A stretch of DNA of 64,000 nucleotides from Phytopseudomonas daroniae (GCF_004327285.1 NZ_QJUI01000010.1:62001-126000), one strand, 5' to 3'; counted from the first letter of the stretch, positions 8,363 to 17,757 are shown. Notes: generated from the letters alone by a model not told the origin. A program made the numbers and translations.

Positions 8363-8952
8363 GGTGATACCTCTTCGGCCACGCTAAGCAACCGACGCAA
8401 TTTCTGCATCGCGTAGCGCAGGCGGCTTTTTACCGTTTCTGCCGGCGTGTGAGTCAGCTCGGCAATCTCGTGCAGCTCCAGATCGGCATGGGCACGCAAC
8501 AGAAAGACCTCCCGCTGCTCCGCCGGCAGGTTATCGAGCGCCGCCTGGATCCGCGTCTGATCCTGGCTCAGACTGAGCTGGCGCTCAGGATCGGGCTCAG
8601 CGCTGGGCCGATCATGCAACTGCTCGTCGAACACGTCCTCGTACTGCTGACGCTTGCCATGCTTGCGCCAGTGGTCGATCAGGCGATTGCGGGCGATCTG
8701 ATACAGCCAGGTTTTGAACAGCACCGCCTCGCGTTGCAGCGACTCGCTGCGGATCAGGCTCATCCAGGTATCCTGGAACACCTCTTCGGCCAAGGCGTGG
8801 TCGCTGCACAAACCAAGCAGAAAACGAAACAGGCCGAGCCGATGCCGCTCGTAGAGCTGGGTGAAGGCAACGGCGTCGCCAGCCCGATAGCGACGCAGCA
8901 ACTCGGCATCGCTGGGCCCGGCGGTAGTTGGGGGATTGGCAGTCACACTCAC
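8359..8952 (-). CDS. ECF-type RNA polymerase sigma factor
   Basis: 197 residues. Region 2 is seen in DAVAFTQLYERHRLGLFRFL through LAEEVFQDTWMSLI, and region 4 in LDNLPAEQREVFLLRAHADL followed by IAELTHTPAETVKSRLRYAM, the recognition helix. No region 1 or 3, as expected for ECF (group 4) sigma factors. It overlaps both neighbours by ATGA: the VWA lipoprotein upstream and the membrane anti-sigma candidate downstream. Target promoters cannot be told from this sequence. Confidence 0.92.
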   Translation of the reverse strand: MSVTANPPTTAGPSDAELLRRYRAGDAVAFTQLYERHRLGLFRFLLGLCSDHALAEEVFQDTWMSLIRSESLQREAVLFKTWLYQIARNRLIDHWRKHGKRQQYEDVFDEQLHDRPSAEPDPERQLSLSQDQTRIQAALDNLPAEQREVFLLRAHADLELHEIAELTHTPAETVKSRLRYAMQKLRRLLSVAEEVSP

Positions 8953-10616
8953 TCGACTCCGGTGGCACGGGAGTCGCCAGTTTGCAGGCTTTGCGCCAGT
9001 TCCACCAGTTGCACGAACTCGCTGCGCAGGCCGAACGGGTCATCGCCCCGACTGCCTCGTGCCAGCGCCACCGTAGCGGCCCAATCGAAATCACCGGTGT
9101 AGCGGCTACCACTCAGTTGCTGGGCGAAAGCAGCTACAGAGGCAGCGAAGCGCAGGTCTTCACTGGCCTTGGCGATCGGCACGATGGAGGTCGACGTCTG
9201 GATCGCGGTCTCCAGCAAACGGCTGTCGTTCTGTTCGGGCGCCTTGTAACGGATACGCAGCCAGGCCAGCTCACCTTGCCCGGGTGCATCCGCTTGCGCC
9301 TTGCCATAACGCAACGGCTCCAGCCAGCCGCGATTGCCTACCGGCACTATCTCGTAGAGCGCGGTCACGCTGTGCCCGGCGCCGATGTCGCCAGCGTCGA
9401 CCTTGTCGTTACTGAAATCCTCGCGCTGCAGGGCGCGATTCTCGTAGCCGAGCAAGCGGTACTCACTGACCTGGGCAGGATTGAATTCGACCTGAATCTT
9501 CACATCCCGCGCCACCGTGGCCAGCGTCGAGCTGAGTTGCTCGACCAGCACCTTGCGCGCCTCACGCAGGTTGTCGATGTAGGCGTAGTTGCCATCGCCG
9601 GCATCGGCCAACTGCTCCATCAGTTGCTCGTTGTAATTGCCCATGCCGAAGCCCAGAGTGGTCAGCGAAATACCGGTTTTGCGCTTGTCTGCGGCGAGCG
9701 CCTTGAGGCTCTCGAAATCGCTGACACCGACATTGAAGTCACCATCGGTGGCCAGCAGGATGCGGTTGATGCCGTTGCTGATGAACCCTTTCTGCGCCTG
9801 TTGGTAGGCGAGCTGAATGCCCGACTCACCCGCCGTAGAACCGCCGGCCTGCAATTGCTCGATAGCCGCACGGATACGCGCCTTCTGCGATCCTGCCGTC
9901 GGCTCCAGTACGACACTGGAATCACCGGCATAGACCACCAGCGAGACGCGATCCTGGGGACGTAACTGGTCGACCAGCAGTTTCAGCGTGCTTTGCACCA
10001 GCGGCAGGCCTTCCGGCCGATCCATTGAGCCGGACACGTCGACCAGAAACACCAGATTGGCGGCTGGCAACTGGGCAACCTGCATGTCGGATGCCTTGAT
10101 GGCGATGCGCAACAGTCGGCTTTCCGCGTTCCAGGGGGTCACCGCCAGTTCGGTACCGACGCCGAACGGCACGCTGCCGCTGGGTATGGGATAGGCGTAG
10201 GGAAAGTAGTTGACCAGTTCCTCCAGCCGCACCGCCTCAGCCGGAGGCAGACGGCCCTGATTCAGGAAACGCCGTACGTTGGCGTAACTGCCGGTGTCCA
10301 CGTCGATGCTGAACGTCGATACCGGAGCTTCGGCAACCGACTGCACGGGATTGGCGGCAAGACGTTGGTACTGCTCACGGCTGGCCTGTGCAACTGGCGC
10401 ATACCGATGGTCTCCAGCTATCGGCATGGCCATGCGCGTCATCATCGGAACGGGGCGGATCGGCGCCTGGATCGATGCGGCTTCGGCGGCAACCGGCGCA
10501 TGCTTTGCGCTACGCGGCGATTCGGCCGGATCATTCTGGTTGCCACTGCAGGCGCCGAGCAACAGCACGACACCGCCGGTAAGACCGCACAACAACGGTT
10601 GGGAAATCATCTTCAT
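8949..10616 (-). CDS. VWA-domain lipoprotein, YfbK-like
   Basis: 555 residues. Lipoprotein signal with lipobox LLGAC (Cys23). A conserved N-terminal part of the YfbK family (FSIDVDTGSYANVRRFLN, about 102-119) precedes the von Willebrand A domain, whose metal-binding MIDAS is DVSGSMD (193-199) with a later ATDGDFNVG. A C-terminal DUF3520-type region follows. VWA proteins of this type bind partners through a divalent cation. It is the first gene of a three-gene operon and is coupled by ATGA to an ECF sigma gene, suggesting an envelope sensor feeding that sigma factor. Confidence 0.9.
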   Translation of the reverse strand: MKMISQPLLCGLTGGVVLLLGACSGNQNDPAESPRSAKHAPVAAEAASIQAPIRPVPMMTRMAMPIAGDHRYAPVAQASREQYQRLAANPVQSVAEAPVSTFSIDVDTGSYANVRRFLNQGRLPPAEAVRLEELVNYFPYAYPIPSGSVPFGVGTELAVTPWNAESRLLRIAIKASDMQVAQLPAANLVFLVDVSGSMDRPEGLPLVQSTLKLLVDQLRPQDRVSLVVYAGDSSVVLEPTAGSQKARIRAAIEQLQAGGSTAGESGIQLAYQQAQKGFISNGINRILLATDGDFNVGVSDFESLKALAADKRKTGISLTTLGFGMGNYNEQLMEQLADAGDGNYAYIDNLREARKVLVEQLSSTLATVARDVKIQVEFNPAQVSEYRLLGYENRALQREDFSNDKVDAGDIGAGHSVTALYEIVPVGNRGWLEPLRYGKAQADAPGQGELAWLRIRYKAPEQNDSRLLETAIQTSTSIVPIAKASEDLRFAASVAAFAQQLSGSRYTGDFDWAATVALARGSRGDDPFGLRSEFVQLVELAQSLQTGDSRATGVE

Positions 10617-10739
10617 GGTGCTTCTCCTGGATCGAAATACCGCTTCGATCCAGTAGACGCAGACACGCCGCGTTTCGGGTTAACCGGGGTCTGTACGAAA
10701 GATCGCCGGCCAGATGAGCGACGCTCGAAAGAAGCGCCC

Positions 10740-11513
10740 TTATCGGAAAAAGTTGCTGGGTGTCGTGCCGAATTGCTTCTTGAACATGCTGGTGAACGCG
10801 CTTGGGCTTTCGTAGCCGAGTTCGCCAGCGATATTGATGATCTTCTCGCCCCCGGCAATTCGCTCCAGAGCGAGAAGCAGGCGGGCCTGCTGACGCCACT
10901 GGCCAAAGGTCATCGTCGTGGCTTTTTGAAACAGCCGCTGAATGGTTTTTTCATCCAGGTTAAGCCGAGCGCTCCAGTCGGACAGCGTGGAGCCGTCTCC
11001 GGGATCCGCCTGCAGGGTCGAACAGATAACCGTGATGCGTGGATCCGTTGGTTGCGGGAGATGCAGCGGCAGCGTCGGCAAGACTGCAAGTTCATCCAGA
11101 ATCAGGCCCATCACTCTCGCCTCGCGCGAGTTCTGCAAGTACGGCTCCGTTATGTAGACAGAGGTCTTGATCAGTTCACTCAGAAGAGGAGAAATGCTCA
11201 CGGCCCTGGTTTCGCTTGGCAAATCCGTCAGTTCATCGGGTCGCACGAAAACGCTGCGCATCTTCACCGGGCCTACGCAGCGAACCTCGTGAATTTCCCC
11301 ACTTGGCATCCAGAGACCCCGGCTCGGTGGCACGATCCACTGGCCCAATGCCGAGCGCACGACCATGACACCCTGAATGGCGTAAATCAGCTGATGCTTG
11401 TTATGGCTATGAGGCGCGATATGCCAATCGCTCGGGTAATCGGTAGCGCTGCACCTGACCCGCCAATTCACGGCATCGATCTCGGTAACGAGTTCATTCA
11501 ATGACTTGATCAT
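10740..11513 (-). CDS. AraC-family regulator with cupin sensor domain
   Basis: 257 residues. The N-terminal half is a cupin-type ligand domain (HSHNKHQLIYAIQGVMVV, then PPSRGLWMPSGEIHEV). The C-terminal half is the double helix-turn-helix of AraC/XylS proteins (TLSDWSARLNLDEKTIQRLFQK, then INIAGELGYESPSAFTSMFKKQFGTTPSNF). It is divergent from the MFS efflux gene 149 bases away and is probably its regulator. The inducer is unknown. Confidence 0.9.
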   Translation of the reverse strand: MIKSLNELVTEIDAVNWRVRCSATDYPSDWHIAPHSHNKHQLIYAIQGVMVVRSALGQWIVPPSRGLWMPSGEIHEVRCVGPVKMRSVFVRPDELTDLPSETRAVSISPLLSELIKTSVYITEPYLQNSREARVMGLILDELAVLPTLPLHLPQPTDPRITVICSTLQADPGDGSTLSDWSARLNLDEKTIQRLFQKATTMTFGQWRQQARLLLALERIAGGEKIINIAGELGYESPSAFTSMFKKQFGTTPSNFFR

Positions 11514-11662
11514 TTCGCCCTTTTTGAGAGAGTCATGTCCCTATTCTCGCGAGACAGGCATTTTCATCGCGCCTAGGATAGCGCCGAACCCTGAAATCCA
11601 GCAGCCATTTCCGTCGGGCAGACTGCCTGCCGAGCACGCTGCTTTGCCTGGAAGCGTCTCGT

Positions 11663-12889
11663 ATGTCCACCAGCTCCACGTCCTCTGCAACTGCGGCCAG
11701 GTCAGTCGCTGACCAGGCCAGTCCTCTGATCATGCGCGTGATCGGCGCCTGCGCCCTGGCGCACCTGATCAATGACCTGATTCAGGCAGTACTGCCGTCG
11801 ATCTACCCGATACTCAAGGCCAATTACGGGCTGACCTTCACCCAGGTCGGGCTGATTACCCTGGTATTCCAGCTCACCGCTTCGCTATTGCAGCCCTGGG
11901 TTGGTTATCACACCGATCGCCATCCCAAACCCTGGCTGCTGCCTGCCGGTTCGCTGTGCACCCTGGTGGGCATTCTGCTGCTGGCCTTCGTCGGCAGCTT
12001 TCCGGCAATTCTGCTGGCCTCGGCTCTGGTCGGCATTGGTTCCTCGACCTTCCATCCGGAGGCCTCGCGGATTGCACGGCTTGCCTCGGGCGGCCGCTTC
12101 GGCCTGGCGCAGTCGACCTTTCAGGTTGGTGGCAACACGGGGAGCGCCTTCGGCCCGTTACTGGCAGCGGCCATCGTCATTCCATACGGCCAGGGCCATG
12201 TGGCCTGGTTCGGCCTGTTCGCGGTATTCGCGATACTGGTGCTCTATGGCCTGAGCCGCTGGTACCGCAATCACCTCAACCTGTTCAGGCTCAAGCAGGG
12301 TGGCCAGGCCACTCATGGGTTGTCGAAACGGCGGGTAACTGCAGCCTTGGTGGTGTTGGCGCTGCTGGTATTTTCCAAGTACTTCTACATGGCCGGCTTC
12401 ACCAGCTTCTTCACCTTCTACCTGATCGAGAAGTTCGGCGTCTCCATCGCCAATTCTCAGATGTACCTGTTCCTGTTTCTCGGCTCGGTCGCTGCGGGTA
12501 CTTTCTTCGGCGGGCCGATTGGCGATAAGGTCGGGCGCAAGAAAGTGATCTGGTTTTCCATTCTCGGCGCGGCTCCCTTCACCCTGGCGCTGCCCTACGT
12601 CGACCTGTTCTGGACCGGCGTACTGAGCATGATCATCGGCTTCATTCTCGCCTCGGCCTTTTCGGCCATCGTGGTCTTCGCCCAGGAGCTGATGCCCGGC
12701 AACGTCGGCATGATCGCGGGCCTGTTCTTCGGCCTGATGTTCGGATTCGGCGGTATTGGCGGCGCATTCCTGGGCTATCTGGCGGATATCCACGGCATCG
12801 AATACGTATTTTTCCTGTGTTCGTTCCTGCCGTTACTGGGAATCCTGACGATCCTGCTGCCTTCTACCCGGGCGAATAGCGGCGCATGA
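11663..12889 (+). CDS. fsr: MFS transporter, fosmidomycin-resistance (Fsr) type
   Basis: 408 residues, about 12 membrane spans, with the charged MFS loop GPIGDKVGRKKVIW between the two halves. Strong resemblance to Fsr: HLINDLIQAVLPSIYPILK at the start, then GYHTDRHPKPW and GIGSSTFHPEASR. Fsr homologues export fosmidomycin and related compounds by proton antiport in the inner membrane. The ATG at 11663 is the first of the frame. The divergent AraC regulator probably controls it. The real substrate here is not known. Confidence 0.88.
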   Translation: MSTSSTSSATAARSVADQASPLIMRVIGACALAHLINDLIQAVLPSIYPILKANYGLTFTQVGLITLVFQLTASLLQPWVGYHTDRHPKPWLLPAGSLCTLVGILLLAFVGSFPAILLASALVGIGSSTFHPEASRIARLASGGRFGLAQSTFQVGGNTGSAFGPLLAAAIVIPYGQGHVAWFGLFAVFAILVLYGLSRWYRNHLNLFRLKQGGQATHGLSKRRVTAALVVLALLVFSKYFYMAGFTSFFTFYLIEKFGVSIANSQMYLFLFLGSVAAGTFFGGPIGDKVGRKKVIWFSILGAAPFTLALPYVDLFWTGVLSMIIGFILASAFSAIVVFAQELMPGNVGMIAGLFFGLMFGFGGIGGAFLGYLADIHGIEYVFFLCSFLPLLGILTILLPSTRANSGA

Positions 12890-13042
12890 AACTGTTTCAT
12901 CGGACATGCGCAGGGCATCGCTCGCGATCTCGGCAGACGCAATCGCCGGATCGCGACGCTCGATGAAGAGGTGGCTGTCGTCTGCCTCCTGGCGGAGCCG
13001 GACGACGGCTATATCATCGCACGGCGGGCTCGCTGCAGAGCC

Positions 13043-14485
13043 CTAGAACCCGCTGGTTGCCGCCTCCTGACAGAGCTGGCTGGCCAGCATGCCCAGGGTC
13101 ATCAGCGCGCGCTCCGCTTCGCGGTTCCACGGAATGCCGCAATTGAGGCGCACACAGTGGTTGAACTGCTCGGTGTTACTGAAGATCAGCCCCGGCGCAA
13201 TACTGATGCCCTGCTGCAAGGCGCTGACGTGCAGATCCTTGGTATTGACCCGCGCCGGCAGGCTGACCCAGAGAATGAAGCCTCCATTGGGCCGGGTGAT
13301 CTGCGTGCCTTCGGGAAAATACTGCTGCACTGCCAACTGAAAGGCGCTGAGGTTCTTGCGGTACTCCTGGCGGATATGCCGCAGATGGCGGTCATAACCA
13401 CCATTCTCCAGATACGCCGCCACGGCCATCTGGGTGACGCTGCACGCCGAGTGGGTGGTGAACATCTGCAGGCGCTGGACTTCGTCTTGATACTTGCCGG
13501 CGATGATCCAGCCGATCCGCACGCCAGGCGACAGGGTCTTGGAAAAGCTCGAGCAGTACACCACGCGTCCTTCCAGATCCCCTGCCTTGAGTGCCTTGGT
13601 ACGCCCCTGCTCGAACATCAGCTCGCCATAGATATCGTCCTCGACGATCTGGATGTCGAAGTCGCTGGCCAGGCGCAGCAGCTGTTTCTGCCGAGCCTCG
13701 GGAATGGTACCGCCCAGTGGATTGCTCAAGCGTGCGGTCAACACCAGTGCCTTGATGGGCCACTGGCTGGCAGCCAGTTGCAGGGCCTCGACGCTGATGC
13801 CAGTGGTGGGATCACTGGGGATCTCGATGACCTTGAGGCCAAGCAGATCAGCCAGTTGCAGCAAGCCGTAATAGGTCGGCGACTCGGTGGCGATCAGGTC
13901 GCCCGGACGCGTCAGCACGCGCAGACACATCTGCAGCGCGTCCACACAGCCGTGAGTGATCACCACCTCCGAAGGGTCGACCAGCACGCCAGCGTCGCGC
14001 ATACGGATCGCCACCTGCCGGCGCAGCGGCTCGAAACCCGGGCTGAACATGTAGCTGAAGGCCCGCGGGCTCTGGAAGCGGGTAACCTTGGCCAACTGCT
14101 GGTGCAGCGCTCGAACCGGGAGGTAGTCGACATGAGGCACTGCCGCGCCGAGCGGAAATACGCCCTCGCGACGCGCTTCGCCGAGCACCTGGTTGATGAT
14201 GCTGCTGCGCGTCACCAGGCCGGGTCGTTCGACTCGGGCGATATCCGGGGTATCGGCGGTCAGCGCGGGCGTCTGATGGACGTAGAAGCCGGACTGCGGT
14301 CGCGCACGGATCAGGCCGAGATCCTCCAGGTTGGCGTAGGCTTGCAGCACCGTGGCATGGCTAACGCTGAGCTGGGCACTCATTTTACGTACCGAAGGCA
14401 CCCGCTCGCCCGGCTGATAAACGCCACGGCGGATATCGTCCGCCAACTGCTGAGCGATGCGCTGATAGAGCAACAGATTGGTCAT
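13043..14485 (-). CDS. MocR-type GntR regulator with aminotransferase domain
   Basis: 480 residues. An N-terminal GntR winged helix (LYQRIAQQLADDIRRGVYQPGERVPSVR, then SHATVLQAYANLEDLGLI) is joined to a fold-type I aminotransferase domain. The PLP lysine lies in YCSSFSKTLSPGVRIGW. MocR proteins use PLP chemistry to sense an amine or vitamin B6 compound. The ATG at 14485 (MTNLLLYQRI) is preferred to longer in-frame starts because GntR domains begin here. No obvious target gene is adjacent, so it may act at a distance. Confidence 0.9.
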   Translation of the reverse strand: MTNLLLYQRIAQQLADDIRRGVYQPGERVPSVRKMSAQLSVSHATVLQAYANLEDLGLIRARPQSGFYVHQTPALTADTPDIARVERPGLVTRSSIINQVLGEARREGVFPLGAAVPHVDYLPVRALHQQLAKVTRFQSPRAFSYMFSPGFEPLRRQVAIRMRDAGVLVDPSEVVITHGCVDALQMCLRVLTRPGDLIATESPTYYGLLQLADLLGLKVIEIPSDPTTGISVEALQLAASQWPIKALVLTARLSNPLGGTIPEARQKQLLRLASDFDIQIVEDDIYGELMFEQGRTKALKAGDLEGRVVYCSSFSKTLSPGVRIGWIIAGKYQDEVQRLQMFTTHSACSVTQMAVAAYLENGGYDRHLRHIRQEYRKNLSAFQLAVQQYFPEGTQITRPNGGFILWVSLPARVNTKDLHVSALQQGISIAPGLIFSNTEQFNHCVRLNCGIPWNREAERALMTLGMLASQLCQEAATSGF

Positions 14486-14582
14486 GGCCGCCTCATCCCG
14501 GTACTGAACCATAACAGTAGCCCAACTAAATGTTTCTGTACCGGTACAGCCCTGAAATATCTCGACGATACAGCCGTTCGTC

Positions 14583-14661
14583 AGGCAAGAAAAAATTTCC
14601 GGGAGAGATTTTTGACGTCGCTTGTGACGGTCCGAAGGGCAGCCGCCAGGGATGGCAGACC
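14583..14661 (+). repeat. Interspersed repeat family B, copy 1
   Basis: About 80 bases sharing the order CCGGGAG - ATTTTTGACGTCGC - TGTGACGG - CCGCCAGGGATGGC with copies at 20167-20248 and, inverted, 27582-27667. Each copy abuts a transcription terminator. No coding capacity. Confidence 0.75.
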
Positions 14662-14663
14662 AT

Positions 14664-14698
14664 AAAAAAACCCCGCCCTGCAATGCAGTAGCGGGGTT
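14664..14698 (-). terminator. Rho-independent terminator of the OmpA operon
   Basis: On the minus strand, AACCCCGC, a 14-base loop, then GCGGGGTT and a run of T. It lies 15 bases past the stop of the OmpA-family gene. Family B repeat copy 1 directly adjoins it. Confidence 0.85.
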
Positions 14699-14713
14699 TC
14701 CTGGTCGACAGGC

Positions 14714-15523
14714 TTAGCGAGTGGCGCCCAGGCGCCCCTGCTCATCGGAAAACACGATCTCGACCCGGCGGTTCTGTGCCCGCCCCTTGGCCGAGGCGTT
14801 TTCCGCCACGGGGAAGCTTTCGCCAAAGCCCTGTACCTCGATGCGCTTGGCATCGATACCCAGGTCGGTCAGCGCATCGGCTACGGTCTGGGCGCGGGCC
14901 CCGGACAGTTGCAGATTTTCCTCGCGCCCGCCGCTGCTGTCGCTGTAACCCTCGATACGCACGATGCGACGCGGGTTCAGTTGCAGAAACTGCACCAGCT
15001 TCAACACGGTGCGGTTGGCGCTGGTCTTGAGCCGTACTTCACCGGCATCGAACAGCACATCACCCAGGGTCATCACCAATCCGCGATCCGTCTGCGCGGT
15101 CGCCAGGCTGACGATCCGCTCCTCGAGCCAGGCGTTCTGTTCCTGCACACTGATCAGCTTGGCTTCACGCAACGCCAATTGCAGGCGCTGACGCTCGAGC
15201 TCCAATCTGGCCGCACGTTCCTGATCCAGCGCGAGCTGAGCGTGCTCACGGGCGATCTCGCTGTAGCGTTGACTCAGGTAGGCGTAATGGGCCACATCGT
15301 CGGCGCTGCCCCAGTAGCCTGACAACCGTTCGGCACGCCCCAGAGACTCGCCGGCACGGATTACGTCCTTGGGCGCACTTCGCAGCACCTGGGGATCTTC
15401 CTTGACCGACTGGTAGCTGGCACGGGCAGCCTCCAGCGCGGCATTGTGCTCATCGTTGAGCCCGGCACAAGCCGTCAGGCAGACACCCATCAGCGCCACG
15501 GCGCCTACACGCAGGGGGCTCAT
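14714..15523 (-). CDS. DUF4398/OmpA-family outer-membrane lipoprotein
   Basis: 269 residues. Lipoprotein signal with LTAC (Cys19). A DUF4398-like N-terminal region (ALEAARASYQSVKEDPQVL) leads into a long coiled coil of E, R, L and Q (about 85-140). The C-terminal OmpA/MotB domain contains LGDVLFDAGEVRL and the peptidoglycan-binding pattern RIEGYSDSSGGREENLQLSGARA with RRVEIV. It probably anchors the outer membrane to the wall. Its ATG overlaps the stop of the preceding DUF4398 gene (ATGA). Confidence 0.88.
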   Translation of the reverse strand: MSPLRVGAVALMGVCLTACAGLNDEHNAALEAARASYQSVKEDPQVLRSAPKDVIRAGESLGRAERLSGYWGSADDVAHYAYLSQRYSEIAREHAQLALDQERAARLELERQRLQLALREAKLISVQEQNAWLEERIVSLATAQTDRGLVMTLGDVLFDAGEVRLKTSANRTVLKLVQFLQLNPRRIVRIEGYSDSSGGREENLQLSGARAQTVADALTDLGIDAKRIEVQGFGESFPVAENASAKGRAQNRRVEIVFSDEQGRLGATR

Positions 15524-15873
15524 GGCATTGCTCCAAGCTGATCGCGCAGTCGTTCGATATGACGATTCAATTCCACCAATTGCGCCTGACTACGCAGAGT
15601 CAGCACGCGGGCCTCGGCCAGACGCGCATCCAGCTCGGCCTGCTCGGCCTGAATACGCGCGGCACGATACGACTCCTCGTCCATGGCCGTGCGCGCCTGG
15701 GCGAGCTTGTCTTCGGCTTGGCTCAGTTCGGCGACAGTTTCGCCCATTGCGACGGTGCGGGCCTGCTCGACCACCTGCTCGGTCAGGCGCATCTGTTCGG
15801 AAGGAGCCGGATCGCTGGCACAGCCCTGAAGCAACAGCAGCGCCAGAGCGGCGCCGGTATATCGATAGATCAC
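15520..15873 (-). CDS. DUF4398-family lipoprotein
   Basis: 117 residues. Signal with lipobox LQGC (Cys18), then an almost wholly helical coiled-coil body (VVEQARTVAMGETVAELSQAEDKL to the end). The same DUF4398 pattern appears in the N-terminus of the downstream OmpA-family protein, with which it overlaps by 4 bases. The pair probably form one envelope complex. Function unknown. Confidence 0.8.
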   Translation of the reverse strand: MIYRYTGAALALLLLQGCASDPAPSEQMRLTEQVVEQARTVAMGETVAELSQAEDKLAQARTAMDEESYRAARIQAEQAELDARLAEARVLTLRSQAQLVELNRHIERLRDQLGAMP

Positions 15874-15882
15874 AGATATGTC

Positions 15883-16704
15883 CTACTCACTGGCGGCCGG
15901 TTGCGGCTGTTGTTCATTCCAGCGCTGCAAGTTGCGTTGCAGAAGGGTTTGCGGCACGCCGGTGGCGGTGAATTCTGTCATTTTCTTGGCCAGCTGTCCG
16001 CGCAGCCAGGCATCGTTGCAGGCCGAGTTGTGCGACAGCGCCAAGTGCAGCCCTTCACTGGAAATCGGCGGGTCGAGCACCTGCAGATCGTCCTGCAAAC
16101 CCAGAGTCGAGGCCAGCGCCTGCCCCGGGTAGCGCTCATAGAGCACGTAATCGGTACGGCCCAGAAGCAGCTTCTGGAAAGCCTGGGTCAAGCTGGAAAC
16201 GCCTTCGAGGGTGAGGTTGGTCTTGGCATAGGCATCGAACGTCTGCCCGAAGCTGTTGTTGACCAGGGTATCGCCAGTGCGCCCCTGCAGATCCGCCCAA
16301 CCGGCATACGGAAAATCACTGCCCTTTCGCACCCAGACCACGCTTGGCGTCGATAGATAGGCCGGGTGAATAAAGTCCATGCTCTCCAGGCGCGGCACTG
16401 TCAGAAAGGCACCGGCCAGCATGTCGATACGCCCGGTACGCACGTCTTCCTGAGCCCGCGACCATGGCCCGGCGTAGACGACTTCGATACCGACACCGAG
16501 CTCCTCGGAAACCGCCTTGAGCAGGTCGACGGTAGCGCCTATCAGCTGCCCCGGGTTTTGCGGGTCACGCCACAGGTACGGCGGGTACTCGGGATTCCCG
16601 GTCGCGATCAGCCGCTCGCACTTGCCGGCGGCCTGCGTACCACTCGCCAACATCAATCCAGCAAGCAACCACAGACCTGACCTGACTAAACCTCGCTCAA
16701 GCAT
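15883..16704 (-). CDS. Periplasmic family-3 substrate-binding protein
   Basis: 273 residues. A signal peptide ends at about TQAAG, followed by a bacterial extracellular solute-binding family 3 fold: IATGNPEYPPYLWRD, then GATVDLLKAVSEELGVGIEVVYAGPWSRA and DMLAGAFLTVPRLESMDF. No ABC permease or ATPase gene is adjacent, so it may be a stand-alone sensor. It is 9 bases upstream of the DUF4398 lipoprotein gene in the same direction. The ATG at 16704 is used; an in-frame GTG two codons earlier is also possible. Confidence 0.85.
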   Translation of the reverse strand: MLERGLVRSGLWLLAGLMLASGTQAAGKCERLIATGNPEYPPYLWRDPQNPGQLIGATVDLLKAVSEELGVGIEVVYAGPWSRAQEDVRTGRIDMLAGAFLTVPRLESMDFIHPAYLSTPSVVWVRKGSDFPYAGWADLQGRTGDTLVNNSFGQTFDAYAKTNLTLEGVSSLTQAFQKLLLGRTDYVLYERYPGQALASTLGLQDDLQVLDPPISSEGLHLALSHNSACNDAWLRGQLAKKMTEFTATGVPQTLLQRNLQRWNEQQPQPAASE

Positions 16705-16803
16705 TGACACTCTCTCGATTCAAATACCGGCCAGCCCTCCATCGGAGGAAGATTCATGACATGCTAGCTCATACGATCTGGATAATCAGCGACAAGACGC
16801 AGC

Positions 16804-17757
16804 ATGAAGAAAATGATTCTCGCCGTATTAGTCCTGCTGGCCATCGCCGCGGCGTCGATTCTTTATCTGTCGCCAGCGGCACAATTGGCGGGTTACCAGC
16901 ACGTTGAGCAATGGCGCGCCGGGCTGCATGAACGCCGCGCCAACGTGAACGACCTGGATATCAGCTATTACGAGGGCGGCCCGCAAAACGCCGAGACCGT
17001 GCTGCTGGTTCACGGTTTCGGTGCCGATAAAAGCACCTGGCTGTGGTTCGCCCGGGAGCTTACCGAGCGCTACCACGTCATTGCCGTGGATCTGCCCGGT
17101 TTCGGCGCCAGCGACAGGCCCCACGGCAGTTACGATGTCGGTACCCAGAGCGAGCGCCTGGCAGCGTTCATCGATGTGCTATCGATAAGGCGGCTGCACC
17201 TGGTCGGTCACTCCATGGGCGGGCATATCGCAGCGCTCTACGCGGCTCGCTACCCGCAGCAGGTCGTCAGCCTCGCCCTGATGGCCAATGCCGGCATCAC
17301 GGCACCGCAACGCAGCGCTTTCTTTCAGCGTATGGAAGAGCAAGGCGACAATCCCCTGCTGGTGGAAAGCCCGCCACAGTTCGATCAGTTACTCGACTGG
17401 CTGTTCGTTGCGCCGCCACAACTTCCAGAGCGCCTCCACCAGTACCTGGCGCAACGCGCCGTCGACGACGGCGCGCATCAGCGGCAGATTTTCGACCATC
17501 TGCAACAACGCTATCTGCCCCTGGAACCCGAATTACCACGAATCAACGCACCGACGCTGCTGCTCTGGGGGGATCAGGATCGCATCCTGGACGTATCCAG
17601 CGTCGAGGTGATGAAACCGCTGCTGGCCGATGTCAGCGTGGTGATCATGAAAGGCTGTGGCCACACGCCGATGTTCGAATGTCCGGAGGAAACCGCCGGG
17701 CACTACCGGCAGTTCATCGATGCCCAGGGGTTACCAACGTCGGGCAGCGCTCAGTAG
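16804..17757 (+). CDS. Alpha/beta-hydrolase, PA2949-like lipase/esterase
   Basis: 317 residues. An N-terminal hydrophobic segment (MKKMILAVLVLLAIAAASILYL) is a signal anchor or signal peptide. Catalytic features: oxyanion region LLVHGFGADKSTW, nucleophile elbow GHSMGG, acid in LLLWGDQDRILD, and histidine in KGCGHTPMFE. Length and order match the P. aeruginosa PA2949 lipase, which sits beside etfAB there as here. The natural substrate is not shown by the sequence. Confidence 0.87.
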   Translation: MKKMILAVLVLLAIAAASILYLSPAAQLAGYQHVEQWRAGLHERRANVNDLDISYYEGGPQNAETVLLVHGFGADKSTWLWFARELTERYHVIAVDLPGFGASDRPHGSYDVGTQSERLAAFIDVLSIRRLHLVGHSMGGHIAALYAARYPQQVVSLALMANAGITAPQRSAFFQRMEEQGDNPLLVESPPQFDQLLDWLFVAPPQLPERLHQYLAQRAVDDGAHQRQIFDHLQQRYLPLEPELPRINAPTLLLWGDQDRILDVSSVEVMKPLLADVSVVIMKGCGHTPMFECPEETAGHYRQFIDAQGLPTSGSAQ

